From: Candidatus Auribacterota bacterium
Lineage (GTDB): Bacteria; Auribacterota; Tritonobacteria; UBA1439
Length of the DNA stretch: 40,229 nucleotides
Reading direction: 5' to 3'
NCBI GenBank assembly: GCA_026392015.1
Contig: JAPLCW010000175.1
Span: 1-40,229, forward strand
In this document: positions 6,916 to 14,581 of the stretch, one piece after another
Numbering within the stretch: the stretch's first letter is position 1
Layout: the number at the start of each line of letters is the position of its first letter
Program-made: the position numbers and the translations under genes
The notes under the pieces: generated by a model
Told to the model about the DNA's origin: nothing
What the model saw: the letters and a program-made list of their open reading frames with translations, nothing else
Database searches by the model: none

Positions 6916-7929
6916 GTGTCGCAATTGCTGGCCGCCGGCCAGCGCGAACTTTCCATAGATTTAAAAAACCTCGAGAAGATCGACAGCCGCGGTGGGGCGT
7001 GGCTGATCAGGGCAGCCCGCTCCGCCCACGCATCGGGCGCTCAGGTGAAGCTTACGAACGCCAGCGGCGCGGTGGGGGAATTCATCGAGCTCATCGGAAA
7101 TCAGTTCAAGGAAATCCCGCCGCCGACTCCCTCCCATGAAGGCTTCTTCGAGCATACAGGGAAAAAGGCGATTGGGGTATGGGAAGAGGTTGTGGATGCA
7201 TCGCACCTGATCGTGGACTCCGTCTACTGGTCTTTCATCGCGCCGTTCGAGGGGCGCGGATTCAGGTGGAAAGCGCTGCTTGTGGAGCTCGATGAGACGG
7301 GGGCGCGGGCCATCGGCATCGTGGCGCTCCTCAACTTCCTGCTCGGCCTCGTCATCACGATGCTCTCGGCGGCTCAGGCAAGCAGCTTCGGGGTCCAGAT
7401 ATTTATTGCGAATCTGGTGGTGATAGGGTTCGCCAAGGAACTCGCGGTGGTCATGACCGGCGTCGTGGTCTCAGCCCGGACGGGTTCCGCGATTGCCGCC
7501 GAGCTGGCCACGATGAAGGTATACGAGGAGATCGACGCACTTAAGGGGATGGGGTTCAGCGTGGCCAAGTTTCTGATCGCGCCGAAGGTTATCGCCATCC
7601 TGATCGCAATGCCGATCCTGACGGCAATAGGCTTCATCGTCGGCGTGGCGGGGGGATTCATTCTCGGCGTCTTCTCTCTCGGATTCACCTTCGATGTCTG
7701 GTGGAACCAGACGATCTACGCGGCAACGGTTCGCGACCTTGCCCAGGGGGGCGTCAAGTCGATCTTCTTCGCGATTATTATCGTCTTTGTCGGTTGCCAC
7801 AACGGGCTCAGGGTGACGGGCGGGGCGCGGGGAGTCGGGCTTGCGACCACCAGGGCGGTGGTTATGGACGTCTTCTTTATCGTGGTGGCGGACCTAATAT
7901 TCGCGCTGGTATTCTATTTCTTCCTATGA
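6916..7929 (+). CDS. mlaE: MlaE-family lipid ABC transporter permease with a shortened N-terminal STAS domain
   Basis: This is the inner-membrane permease of an Mla/MCE phospholipid transporter, which moves lipids between inner and outer membranes. Residues from about 115 on form the MlaE permease: several hydrophobic helices and the conserved stretch SARTGSAIAAELATMKV, then EIDALKGMG. The first roughly 70 residues match the later part of a STAS domain (LSIDLKNLEKIDSRGGAWL), a common fusion with this permease. The expected first 30 or so STAS residues are missing. The frame is closed upstream by a TGA inside a repeat element (6788-6875). GTG 6916 is the first plausible start but lacks a clear ribosome site, so true start and activity of the STAS part are uncertain. 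The ATPase and MCE genes follow. Confidence 0.88.
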   Translation: MSQLLAAGQRELSIDLKNLEKIDSRGGAWLIRAARSAHASGAQVKLTNASGAVGEFIELIGNQFKEIPPPTPSHEGFFEHTGKKAIGVWEEVVDASHLIVDSVYWSFIAPFEGRGFRWKALLVELDETGARAIGIVALLNFLLGLVITMLSAAQASSFGVQIFIANLVVIGFAKELAVVMTGVVVSARTGSAIAAELATMKVYEEIDALKGMGFSVAKFLIAPKVIAILIAMPILTAIGFIVGVAGGFILGVFSLGFTFDVWWNQTIYAATVRDLAQGGVKSIFFAIIIVFVGCHNGLRVTGGARGVGLATTRAVVMDVFFIVVADLIFALVFYFFL

Positions 7930-8039
7930 TTCTCCGGGATATACGCGAAGTTGATGTCTTACATGCGGAGATGATGAGGGAATTCGGCATCTCCTGGGAG
8001 CTACTGCCAAAGCGCGCAGCTAGGATTTTTGGCTCATGA
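7926..8039 (+). CDS. Small ORF overlapping the permease stop (37 aa), uncertain
   Basis: The ATG overlaps the permease stop codon (ATGA), the classic form of translational coupling. The product is short, charged and partly helical (LHAEMMREFGISWELLPKRA). Its last residues and stop lie inside the left end of the inverted-repeat element at 8023-8273. It could be a real small protein, or the head of a gene cut off by that insertion. I do not recognise it. Confidence 0.3.
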   Translation: MILRDIREVDVLHAEMMREFGISWELLPKRAARIFGS

Positions 8040-8273
8040 CGGATTATTGTGAATGTTTACGTGTGGATACAGTATGCAACTGTTTGATAAAGAAGGAGAT
8101 ATTGCTGATAAAGCCCTGAATATACCCTCTCCCCTCCGACGGGGAGAGGTTTGGTGAGGGGTGTCTCCCCGGAATATGGCTTTACACCCCCACCCTGACC
8201 CTCCCCCTTCGGAGGGGGAGGGATAGATAGCACTCTCAGGGCTCACAAAAATCCGTCATGAGCCGGATTTTTG
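8023..8273. repeat. 251-bp element with long terminal inverted repeats between permease and ATPase genes
   Basis: The left end reads GGCTCATGACGGATTATTGTG (8031-8051). The right end (8244-8273) is its near-perfect reverse complement, and both ends carry ATTTTT outside. The interior has two G/C hairpin units: CTCCCCTCCGACGGGGAG near 8120 and CCTCCCCCTTCGGAGGGGGA near 8202. No protein is encoded. It separates two genes that normally sit close together. Confidence 0.7.
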
Positions 8274-8315
8274 TATAGATGACAAATCCCGGCGAGGGAG
8301 ATTAGGCGCTGAGAA

Positions 8316-9074
8316 ATGAAGAATACCAAACCGATCATCGAGGTGCGCGATCTTGTGGCATGCTACGGCGAGCAGACCGTCCTGGACCGGATCTCGTTTG
8401 ATGTATATCCGGATGAGATCCTCGTTGTCCTCGGCGGTTCGGGCTGCGGGAAAACAACGCTCCTCAGGCACTTGGTGGGACTCATCAAACCCGCCGCGGG
8501 GCAGATCCGCTACTGGGGGGAGGAGCTTACGAAGATGGATGAGGATGAGCTCGCGATGCTCCTCCGCAAGATCGGCATCTCATTTCAATCGGGGGCTCTC
8601 TTCAACTCGATGACGGTGGCGGAGAATGTAGCCCTCCCCATCGAAGAGTACGGCGGGATGGACAAGACACTCACCGATATCCTCGCATGGATGAAACTCA
8701 GCCTGGTGGGCCTCGGGGATTGCGGAGCACGAATGCCGGACGAGCTCTCGGGGGGCATGAAAAAGCGGGTCGGGTTTGCCCGCGCCATCGCGATGGACCC
8801 GGAGATCGTCTTCTTCGACGAGCCGTCCGCGGGGCTCGACCCGATTATGGCGGCAGGGCTGGACAAGCTCATCCTCGATATGCGCAGGCTGTTGGGAATC
8901 ACCATGGTCGTCGTCACGCACGAACTCGAATCGATACGCACGGTAGCAGACAGGGTCCTCATGCTGGACCGGAGGAAAAAGATATTTGAGGGAACTCTCA
9001 AGGATGCGGAAAGCTGCTCTATCGCCCGCGTCCGCCAGTTCTTCGACAGAAAGCCTGACAAAACGATTCAGTAA
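8316..9074 (+). CDS. mlaF: MlaF-family ABC transporter ATP-binding protein
   Basis: This is the cytoplasmic ATPase that powers the Mla/MCE lipid transporter. The 252-residue length is normal for the family. Walker A is GGSGCGKTT (40-48), the Q-loop glutamine is Q91 in SFQSGALF, the signature is LSGGMKKR (144-151), Walker B is IVFFDEP (164-170) and the H-loop is in VVTHEL. The phrase SFQSGALFNSMTVAENV is typical of MlaF. It partners the permease at 6916 and the MCE protein at 9259, although a repeat element lies between permease and ATPase. Confidence 0.93.
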   Translation: MKNTKPIIEVRDLVACYGEQTVLDRISFDVYPDEILVVLGGSGCGKTTLLRHLVGLIKPAAGQIRYWGEELTKMDEDELAMLLRKIGISFQSGALFNSMTVAENVALPIEEYGGMDKTLTDILAWMKLSLVGLGDCGARMPDELSGGMKKRVGFARAIAMDPEIVFFDEPSAGLDPIMAAGLDKLILDMRRLLGITMVVVTHELESIRTVADRVLMLDRRKKIFEGTLKDAESCSIARVRQFFDRKPDKTIQ

Positions 9075-9258
9075 AATGTTCCAGGAATATGAGAAATAAG
9101 TATACGGCCTATCACAGATCAACACAGATAACCACGCCTGCCCTCCGGTAGGCATGGATGAACACAGATACGATACTAGACAAGGGTATGCGAAGGGATA
9201 ATAATTACGTGGCACAGTACGAGGGGACATTCCGGCATCCCCGTAAAGGAGAAATGCA

Positions 9259-10002
9259 ATGGCGACAAGGACACAGACGATAAAGGTGGGAATATTCCTC
9301 ATCGCGGGGTTCGCGCTCATCATTGCGATCTTCGCCGCCGCATCGCTCAAAAACCGCCAGCCGACCCAGACCTACTACATCATCTTCAATGAGAGCGTGA
9401 ACGGTCTCGGGAAGGATTGCCTTGTCTACTACCGCGGCGTGCCCGTCGGAAAGGTGGAGGAGGTGCACGTGGGCGATAATAACGAGGTGATCGTGAACGT
9501 CGGGATCGTGACCTCCCGTGCCCAGCTGCGCGAGGGCACATTCGCCATGCTCGAGATCGGAAACCTCATGGGGGGCATGCAGGTCGAGCTTGCCGGCGGA
9601 ACTCCAGGAGCGCCCGAGCTGCCGCCCGGTTCCACCATTCCCTCGAAGACATCGATCCTTGAGAATGTGGCCAAGGATTTGCCGAAAATACTCGAAAAGA
9701 TCGCAAATATATTATCCAAGATCGATCAGTCTATCGGCGAGGTGGAGGGCGCCAAGCTCGGTGAGCTCATACGAGACGCCGACGAAACGCTCAAAACCGC
9801 CAATCCTACCTTCGCGGAGTTGACCACATTTCTTCAGACCACGCGCGGGACCATGATAAATACGGAGTACGAGATCACGCAGACGATGCGGGCGCTCCGC
9901 GAGGCAATCGCAAAGGCGGACACGCTATTCACGCAGCTGAATGAGAAGCCGTCATCGATCATCTGGGGGAGATTGATCCCGAGAAACGCGCATGTGAAGT
10001 AA
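9259..10002 (+). CDS. mlaD: MCE/MlaD-family substrate-binding protein
   Basis: This periplasmic, membrane-anchored MCE protein binds lipid and forms the ring beside the Mla permease. It has one N-terminal transmembrane helix (about residues 8-29, VGIFLIAGFALIIAIFAAAS). An MCE domain follows at about 38-115, with FNESVNGLGKDCLVYYRGVP and VGKVEEV; in the family this reads G-L-x-x-G-x-x-V-x-x-x-G-V. The remaining part is helical (residues 130-235), as usual. AAAGGAG stands before the ATG. The 184-base spacer upstream holds CACAGATA-type repeat fragments (about 9115-9170). The auxiliary lipoprotein gene follows after 51 bases. Confidence 0.92.
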   Translation: MATRTQTIKVGIFLIAGFALIIAIFAAASLKNRQPTQTYYIIFNESVNGLGKDCLVYYRGVPVGKVEEVHVGDNNEVIVNVGIVTSRAQLREGTFAMLEIGNLMGGMQVELAGGTPGAPELPPGSTIPSKTSILENVAKDLPKILEKIANILSKIDQSIGEVEGAKLGELIRDADETLKTANPTFAELTTFLQTTRGTMINTEYEITQTMRALREAIAKADTLFTQLNEKPSSIIWGRLIPRNAHVK

Positions 10003-10053
10003 CCACAGCCCAAGACCAAAAGTGCAAGGTCGCTAGGAAAAGGAGATCGTGCG

Positions 10054-10677
10054 ATGAGATCGCTCGTTAAAGTTCTGATGCTGTTCCCACTGCTCACCGT
10101 GATCGTATCCTGCAGTACGTATATGCAAACGCATTACTATGTCATGAATACCGAGCCCGATGTGCCGCAGGCCGGCGCAACGCTCCCTCTCCGTGTTGGA
10201 GTCAACGATGTCCGCGCCCCCTCCCGCTACCAGGATCAGATGTTTTATCGCACCCCGGACTATCAGGCCGGATTCTACGAATACAGCCACTGGGTTGAGC
10301 CTCCCGCGGAGATGGTGAAGAAGGCGCTGCTGCACTCACTCAAGGCCTCAGGGCTGTTTCAACGGGTCGAGTCGCTCGGTGTCGGGGCGAGGCCGGAACT
10401 CGTTCTCCAGGCAGGGATTGACAGCTTCGACCAGCTCGTCACAAAAGAGGGATTATTCGCGGAGTGCGCGTTGACGCTCAACCTCGGCCGGAGTGACAAT
10501 GGGGAACTGGTATGGACGCACGAGTCACGGGTGCGTGTGAAACAGGATGGGAAGGGACAATTTGTCGCCGCGATGAACGAGGCGATGGGCAAGGCCATCC
10601 GCGAAGCCGTTACCGACATGGAAGGTTCCGAGGCGCTCAGGGAAATGGCTCAGGAGATAGCGCCGAACGAGGAATAA
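10054..10677 (+). CDS. ABC-type transport auxiliary lipoprotein (PqiC/YmbA-like)
   Basis: The 207-residue product has a lipoprotein signal with Cys20 (LLTVIVSC), so it should be anchored in the envelope. The mature part resembles auxiliary lipoproteins of MCE systems: YYVMN near the start, PLRVGVNDVRAPSRYQ, then a motif of the type ppAEMVKKALLHSLKASGLF. AGGAG precedes the start. Last gene of the Mla-type operon; a strong terminator follows directly. Such proteins are thought to help hand lipid to the outer membrane. Confidence 0.82.
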   Translation: MRSLVKVLMLFPLLTVIVSCSTYMQTHYYVMNTEPDVPQAGATLPLRVGVNDVRAPSRYQDQMFYRTPDYQAGFYEYSHWVEPPAEMVKKALLHSLKASGLFQRVESLGVGARPELVLQAGIDSFDQLVTKEGLFAECALTLNLGRSDNGELVWTHESRVRVKQDGKGQFVAAMNEAMGKAIREAVTDMEGSEALREMAQEIAPNEE

Positions 10678-10684
10678 GTCTGTG

Positions 10685-10714
10685 GCCGCCGGAGGATTCC
10701 GGCGGCTTCTTCTT
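10685..10714 (+). terminator. Rho-independent terminator after the lipid-transport operon
   Basis: A perfect 9-bp GC stem (GCCGCCGGA with TCCGGCGGC, 10685-10706) is followed by TTCTTCTT. It begins eight bases after the lipoprotein stop codon. The convergent CarD gene ends nearby at 10758. Confidence 0.85.
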
Positions 10715-10757
10715 GTATGGTTACGGATGCAGGACGGAGGATCCCACACCCCGCAGA

Positions 10758-11255
10758 TCACACCGTCCTGATCGAGAACTTACCGTGCAGCGCCGTTCGG
10801 TTTATTCTGAGAATGTAACAAAGCTCCTCGGCAATGTTGCGCGCGATCGCTTTAATCCTGTTGATCTCGTCCCTCTCCAGATTGAGCAGCTTGCTCTCCC
10901 GGTAATCCCGCACGAGCGAAGCGGATTCATTCACATCGTTTTTTTCCACAATGGACTCCATAATCTGCATCCGCTCCTTGTGATCCTCCGGGAGATCAGA
11001 TGATTCCTCTCCCATCACCTCGATGACCTTCTTCGCCTGCTCCGCAGTCATCGGGTAGCGGAGGACACGTTCGGCCCCTTCGACCCTCACCATGAGCTTC
11101 GTGCCCATGAGCGGCGTGCGCGGGGACCGCAACACATAGTACGCTTCCTCCCCGGGAGCCCCCTCATGAAGTTCGGAAAGCTTCTTCTTCGGCATGCCGA
11201 CAACCTTCACCAATCCATGCCCTTTGTATACAACAATCTCATCGATTACGAACAT
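10758..11255 (-). CDS. CarD/CdnL-type transcriptional regulator
   Basis: CarD-family proteins bind the RNA polymerase beta subunit and stabilise open promoter complexes. The N-terminal 60 residues fit the CarD/TRCF interaction domain (VVYKGHGLVKVVGM, then PGEEAYYVLRS and KLMVRV). The remainder is helical with RDYRESKLLNLERDEINRIK, matching the DNA-contacting C-terminal domain. I choose the ATG at 11255, with GGGAGGAG just upstream, giving 165 residues; an ATG five codons upstream overlaps this ribosome site. It is convergent with the lipid-transport operon. Confidence 0.87.
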   Translation of the reverse strand: MFVIDEIVVYKGHGLVKVVGMPKKKLSELHEGAPGEEAYYVLRSPRTPLMGTKLMVRVEGAERVLRYPMTAEQAKKVIEVMGEESSDLPEDHKERMQIMESIVEKNDVNESASLVRDYRESKLLNLERDEINRIKAIARNIAEELCYILRINRTALHGKFSIRTV

Positions 11256-11724
11256 CTTCTCCTCCCGCATAAACAGATAGTCCTAGGATATCGCGAATGC
11301 TATACACTACCACATACACCCTCGGAATTGCATTGATAAAATAGTCAATGGCACAATAGGACAGTTAAGGGTGCTGCATTGCTGAATATGTCATTCCTGC
11401 ACTTCGACTGCGCTCAGTGTAAACTCGAGCAGGAATCCAGGTTTCATAATGGATCCCCGCTTTCGCGGGGATGACAAGCGAAATAGATACCACCCATAAG
11501 TGACCCCTTACCCCTTTAATATCTTTACATCTCAGCGCGATGTCATTCCCACCCCCGTTTTCACGAGGGTAAACTTCAGCGGGAATCCAGAGTTAACCGC
11601 TTATGCGCGGGACCCCTGCTCCACGCTTTCGCGAGGACAAGTTTCGCAGGGGGTGACAACCAGTGTGAAATATTTAGCGCACGCCTTCGTAAGGACCTGC
11701 AGCCGGTATCCGCGGGGCAAGGAT
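11256..11724. repeat. Spacer with two TGTCATTCC-end elements, no gene seen
   Basis: Element 11389-11476 is the reverse arrangement of the one at 6788-6875 (TGTCATTCCTGCACTTCGAC ... GCTTTCGCGGGGATGACA). Element 11541-11658 has the same ends (TGTCATTCCC ... GGGGGTGACA) but a diverged interior. Nothing else is recognised. The hydrogenase protease gene ends at 11725. Confidence 0.7.
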
Positions 11725-12204
11725 TCAGAAAAATTCCAGGAATAATTCCTCCAGCTCGTGAAGGGTCGTCTCTACCGAAATGCTGACCGCGGATGCGACC
11801 GCGGTGTCGCCCGGCTGGATCCCGAGAAAGGCAACCTCGCAACCGCACTGCGCGGCGAGATAGCGCGCGAAGAGAGCAAGCGAGGCGCCGTGCGTGGAGA
11901 GGGTTCCGCCACATATCTCGCCGGAACCCATGAGTCTCGCCTCTCCCGCTTCCCCGCCGAAGCGGGCCGCGTCGACCAGAAGAACCGTATCGGGCCGCAT
12001 CGCCGCCGCGCCCGCAGCGTGGTTTTCGGGGGCGCTCCCTCCATCAAAGACAGATCGAACGCCGCGGGCGAGCAGTCTTTGGGCAAGCAGGCTGCCCGCG
12101 CCGTCATCCCCGCGGAGGGTATTGCCGATACCGACGACCGCGATCCGTTTTCCGGCCCGCTCACGGAGAAAACTTCCGAGGTCACTTTTCCAGCGAGAAT
12201 TCAC
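11725..12204 (-). CDS. hycI: Hydrogenase maturation endopeptidase (HycI/HyaD family)
   Basis: This protease removes the C-terminal extension of a nickel-iron hydrogenase large subunit after nickel insertion. Visible family features are GIGNTLRGDDGAG near the N-terminus, a conserved VLLVDAARFGG segment, and THGASLALFARYL with FLGIQPGD in the second half. I choose the GTG at 12204, which overlaps the preceding ferredoxin-subunit gene by 23 bases and gives about 159 residues; an open frame to 12270 would overlap more. Last gene of the hydrogenase cluster, consistent with maturation of the large subunit at 13218-14405. Confidence 0.88.
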   Translation of the reverse strand: MNSRWKSDLGSFLRERAGKRIAVVGIGNTLRGDDGAGSLLAQRLLARGVRSVFDGGSAPENHAAGAAAMRPDTVLLVDAARFGGEAGEARLMGSGEICGGTLSTHGASLALFARYLAAQCGCEVAFLGIQPGDTAVASAVSISVETTLHELEELFLEFF

Positions 12205-12796
12205 GCGTGGAGATTCTCCTGCATTTCGGGCAGAGCACCCGCACCCTGTCGCTCCGCCCGAAGTCGCCACCCCGCTCCACCGCAGCGGCGGCAGATGGGG
12301 AGAGGCTCTCGATCAACGGGAGCATGAGCGTCGGATTCGTGTAGGCGGCGGGACCAACCCTCCGTGCGATCCAGAGCAGGTGGTCCCTGGCGGCGACCAT
12401 TTCTCCGCACATTTCACAGAGCACCAGTTCCTTCTCCACCGATTCCCGCAGCGCGTGGCGGTTTCCCGAGGCGATGTCGAACTTCTCCGTCATCACCACT
12501 CCCTTGCCGGTGGGGCAACTCCTGTGGCACTGGGCGCAGAAGATGCAATCGTCGTAGTGAATGGTGAGCCGGCGCACGCCCTTCCCCTCCTTGACCTCGT
12601 CTGTAATCTCAATGTCCTTCGCGGGGCAGACAATGGCGCACGCCCCGCATCCGATGCACTCCGCCGCATCGAATTGCGGGATGCCGCGGAACCCCTGTGG
12701 GACCTCCGCCTTGACGGAGGGAAAGAGGGTCGTATACCTCCGGCCGAACAGCGCCCGCAGCGCCTCTCCTAATTCACGCACCTTTGGAAATTTCAT
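12182..12796 (-). CDS. hycF: Hydrogenase ferredoxin-like subunit (HycF/EchF/NuoI-type)
   Basis: A 204-residue iron-sulfur subunit that should carry electrons within a membrane-bound hydrogenase. Two [4Fe-4S] motifs are clear: C47-x2-C50-x2-C53-x3-C57 (CIGCGACAIVCP) and C84-x2-C87-x2-C90-x3-C94 (CIFCAQCHRSCP). A C-terminal pair of CxxC motifs (C127/C130 and C189/C192) could bind zinc or iron, as in HycF relatives. Its ATG at 12796 lies only four bases from the inverted-repeat end of the inserted element at 12800-13234, and no Shine-Dalgarno sequence is visible there, so its translation may have been altered by that insertion. Confidence 0.88.
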   Translation of the reverse strand: MKFPKVRELGEALRALFGRRYTTLFPSVKAEVPQGFRGIPQFDAAECIGCGACAIVCPAKDIEITDEVKEGKGVRRLTIHYDDCIFCAQCHRSCPTGKGVVMTEKFDIASGNRHALRESVEKELVLCEMCGEMVAARDHLLWIARRVGPAAYTNPTLMLPLIESLSPSAAAAVERGGDFGRSDRVRVLCPKCRRISTREFSLEK

Positions 12797-12799
12797 AAA

Positions 12800-13234
12800 C
12801 AGTAGCTAGTAGTTAGTAGTGAGGCATAACATCAGATAGAGCTCTGTATTTTAGTGATCAAACCGTTCAGCATTCTGCCTATCTCTTCTACAAGCATTTC
12901 ATTCGCGCCAATATCATCGATATATTTAAGATCTCTCGCCAGTAACAGATAATATTTCAGCTCGCTCAGAGAACCTTGAGCGATGTTATAGAAGTTAACT
13001 TAATCTCTCTTGCCTCTCTTATTAAACCCCTCTGCAATATTCGCCGGAACGGAGAATGCGGCCCTCCTCATCTGAATGCCGAGTCCAAATTTTTCCTCTC
13101 TAGGAAATTGTTTGGTTATCTCATAAATATTAATCACCAACTTATGCGCCTTCTGCCAGACTGTCAAATCTTCAAATTTATTAACCATTTGCTCTGTTTT
13201 CCCCTGACTACTAACTACTAGCTACTAACTACTG
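12800..13234. mobile_element. Inverted-repeat-bounded insert carrying a four-helix-bundle gene, between hydrogenase subunits
   Basis: The left end CAGTAGCTAGTAGTTAGTAG (12800-12819) and the right end (13204-13234) are inverted copies of the same AGTAGCTAGTAGTTAGTAGT motif. Between them lies only one decayed small gene (12832-13188). The right end overlaps the end of the large-subunit gene: its stop codon (13218-13220) and preceding Val-Val-Ser-Ser codons are repeat sequence. No transposase is present, so the element would need help from elsewhere to move. Mobility is inference. Confidence 0.6.
12832..13188 (-). pseudogene. Four-helix-bundle protein (S23/IVS-type), broken by an in-frame stop
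   Basis: The first part reads like the S23 ribosomal four-helix family (FEDLTVWQKAHKLVINIYEI, then RRAAFSVPANIAEGFNKRGK). A TAA at 13000-13002 interrupts it, but the same frame continues with the expected second half (FYNIAQGSLSELKYYLLLAR, then IDDIGANEMLVEEIGRML) to a TGA at 12832. So it is a full-length gene of about 118 codons with one nonsense codon, probably from CAA or AAA. These small proteins were named from 23S rRNA intervening sequences but are often free-standing and of unknown function. A sequencing or assembly error is the alternative. Confidence 0.85.
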
Positions 13235-14405
13235 TTTTTCTCAGTTGCGCTGTTTTTTCCTGTGACAGCCTGATGAGGTCCGCTCCGCTCCATACCCTCT
13301 TCCCCGTGGCGCAGTCCACCGCGGCGGCGCGCTCCGTGCAGCAGTAGCATGGGTCCACCGCGGCGAGTATGATCGCGGCGTCGGAGATCGTCCCGCCCAC
13401 CACCGTCTTCAGGTTCGTCGCGACATTCATATAGCTCGGCGCGCGCACCTTGTAACGCGTAGGGCGATTCGTCCCGTCGCTTTGCACGTAGTGGATAACC
13501 TCGCCGCGCGGCGCCTCGTGCCTTCCGATCCCCTCACCAGGCGGTACGCCTTTCACCCTGGCGTCGATCTCCCCCGGCGGCAGTTTCTTGAGACACTGGG
13601 CGATAATGCCGTGGGATTGGTACATCTCGAGAATCCTGACCATAACCTTGTCAAAGACATCCCCGTTCCTGCCCATGACCACCTTCCACTCGACCCGGTC
13701 ATAGGCGGCGTACGGGTCATCCCGCCGGATGTCGATATCCACCCCCGACGCCCGCGCGGTCGGTCCTACCGCGCCGAACTGCCGGGCATCCTCCGCCGTC
13801 AGAACCCCCACCCCTTTCGTGCGCATATGAAGCACCGGGTCATCCGTCACCGCCTTCCGGAACATGTCGAGCGTCGGGAGGAGGGTGTCCAGCCTTTTTA
13901 GATAATCGGAGATCTCCTCGTCCCTGATGTCCCGCCGAACGCCGCCCACCTTGAACATCGCGTAGTTCTGGCGATTGCCGCTGATCCGCTCGAGGAGGTC
14001 CAGAACGATCTCCCTCGTTTTCCATGACCACATGAATAGTGTGTTGTACCCAAGGAAATGCCCCGCGAGCCCCAGCCAAAGGAGATGCGAGTGAATCCTT
14101 TCAAGCTCCCCCACGGTGGTCCGTATGTACCGCGCGCGCTCCGGGATTTCCACGCCGATGAGGTTCTCGATGGCATTGACGCCCGCAAACGGATGGCTCG
14201 TCGAACAGATCCCGCAGATCCTCTCGACTAGGAACAGGATCTGGTCGAACGACTTCGATTCGGCGAGTTTCTCAATCCCGCGGTGATTGAATCCGAGCTG
14301 AATATCGAGCTTCGTTACCCGCTCGCCATCCACGTGCAGGGTGAACTGCTCCGGCTCCTCCTGGAGCGGATGCTCGGGACCTATGTGGATAATCCTCTCA
14401 GTCAT
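13218..14405 (-). CDS. Group 4-type [NiFe] hydrogenase large subunit (HycE/EchE-like)
   Basis: This is the catalytic subunit that interconverts hydrogen and protons plus electrons at a nickel-iron centre. Both nickel-ligand motifs are intact: ERICGICSTSH (C64, C67, H71) and DPCYCCTER (C353, C356, with an extra C355). HycE/NuoD-like features include IHIGPEHP at the start, LGFNHRGIEKLAE and EAPRGEVIHY. The DPCxxC motif followed by Thr-Glu-Arg is of the membrane-bound group 4 type, not group 3. About 36 residues follow it and could be the peptide removed by the protease at 11725. The extreme C-terminus (VVSS plus stop) is encoded by repeat DNA. Retained ligands argue against a hydrogenase-related complex that has lost catalysis. 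Confidence 0.92.
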   Translation of the reverse strand: MTERIIHIGPEHPLQEEPEQFTLHVDGERVTKLDIQLGFNHRGIEKLAESKSFDQILFLVERICGICSTSHPFAGVNAIENLIGVEIPERARYIRTTVGELERIHSHLLWLGLAGHFLGYNTLFMWSWKTREIVLDLLERISGNRQNYAMFKVGGVRRDIRDEEISDYLKRLDTLLPTLDMFRKAVTDDPVLHMRTKGVGVLTAEDARQFGAVGPTARASGVDIDIRRDDPYAAYDRVEWKVVMGRNGDVFDKVMVRILEMYQSHGIIAQCLKKLPPGEIDARVKGVPPGEGIGRHEAPRGEVIHYVQSDGTNRPTRYKVRAPSYMNVATNLKTVVGGTISDAAIILAAVDPCYCCTERAAAVDCATGKRVWSGADLIRLSQEKTAQLRKTVVSS

Positions 14406-14462
14406 ATCTCTGTATGCCCATTTCTAAGGATGTACGATGCATTATCCTTGCTCCGTCAAATC

Positions 14463-14578
14463 CGTGTGGGGGTGTGTGAGTAACGGAGTGTCGGAGTAAT
14501 ACAAAAATGTTATTCGCATGTCGCGTGACGGTTCCCTTGCCACTCCGATACTCCCACACTCCCATACCCCGATACACA
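14463..14578. repeat. Imperfect inverted repeat between large-subunit and NuoC-like genes
   Basis: GTGTGGGGGTGTGTGAG...CGGAGTGTCGGAGTAAT on the left is mirrored by ACTCCGATACTCCCACACTC...ACCCCGATACAC on the right, about 116 bases in all. It fills the 176-base spacer. Confidence 0.6.
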
Positions 14579-14581
14579 TAA

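Noticed and set aside
12832..13188. A 23S rRNA intervening sequence
   Set aside because: The gene lies between hydrogenase genes and no rRNA sequence is nearby; only the protein family is shared.
13218..14405. A hydrogenase-related complex without nickel (catalytically dead NuoD-like protein)
   Set aside because: Both CxxC nickel motifs are intact, and a maturation protease gene is in the cluster.
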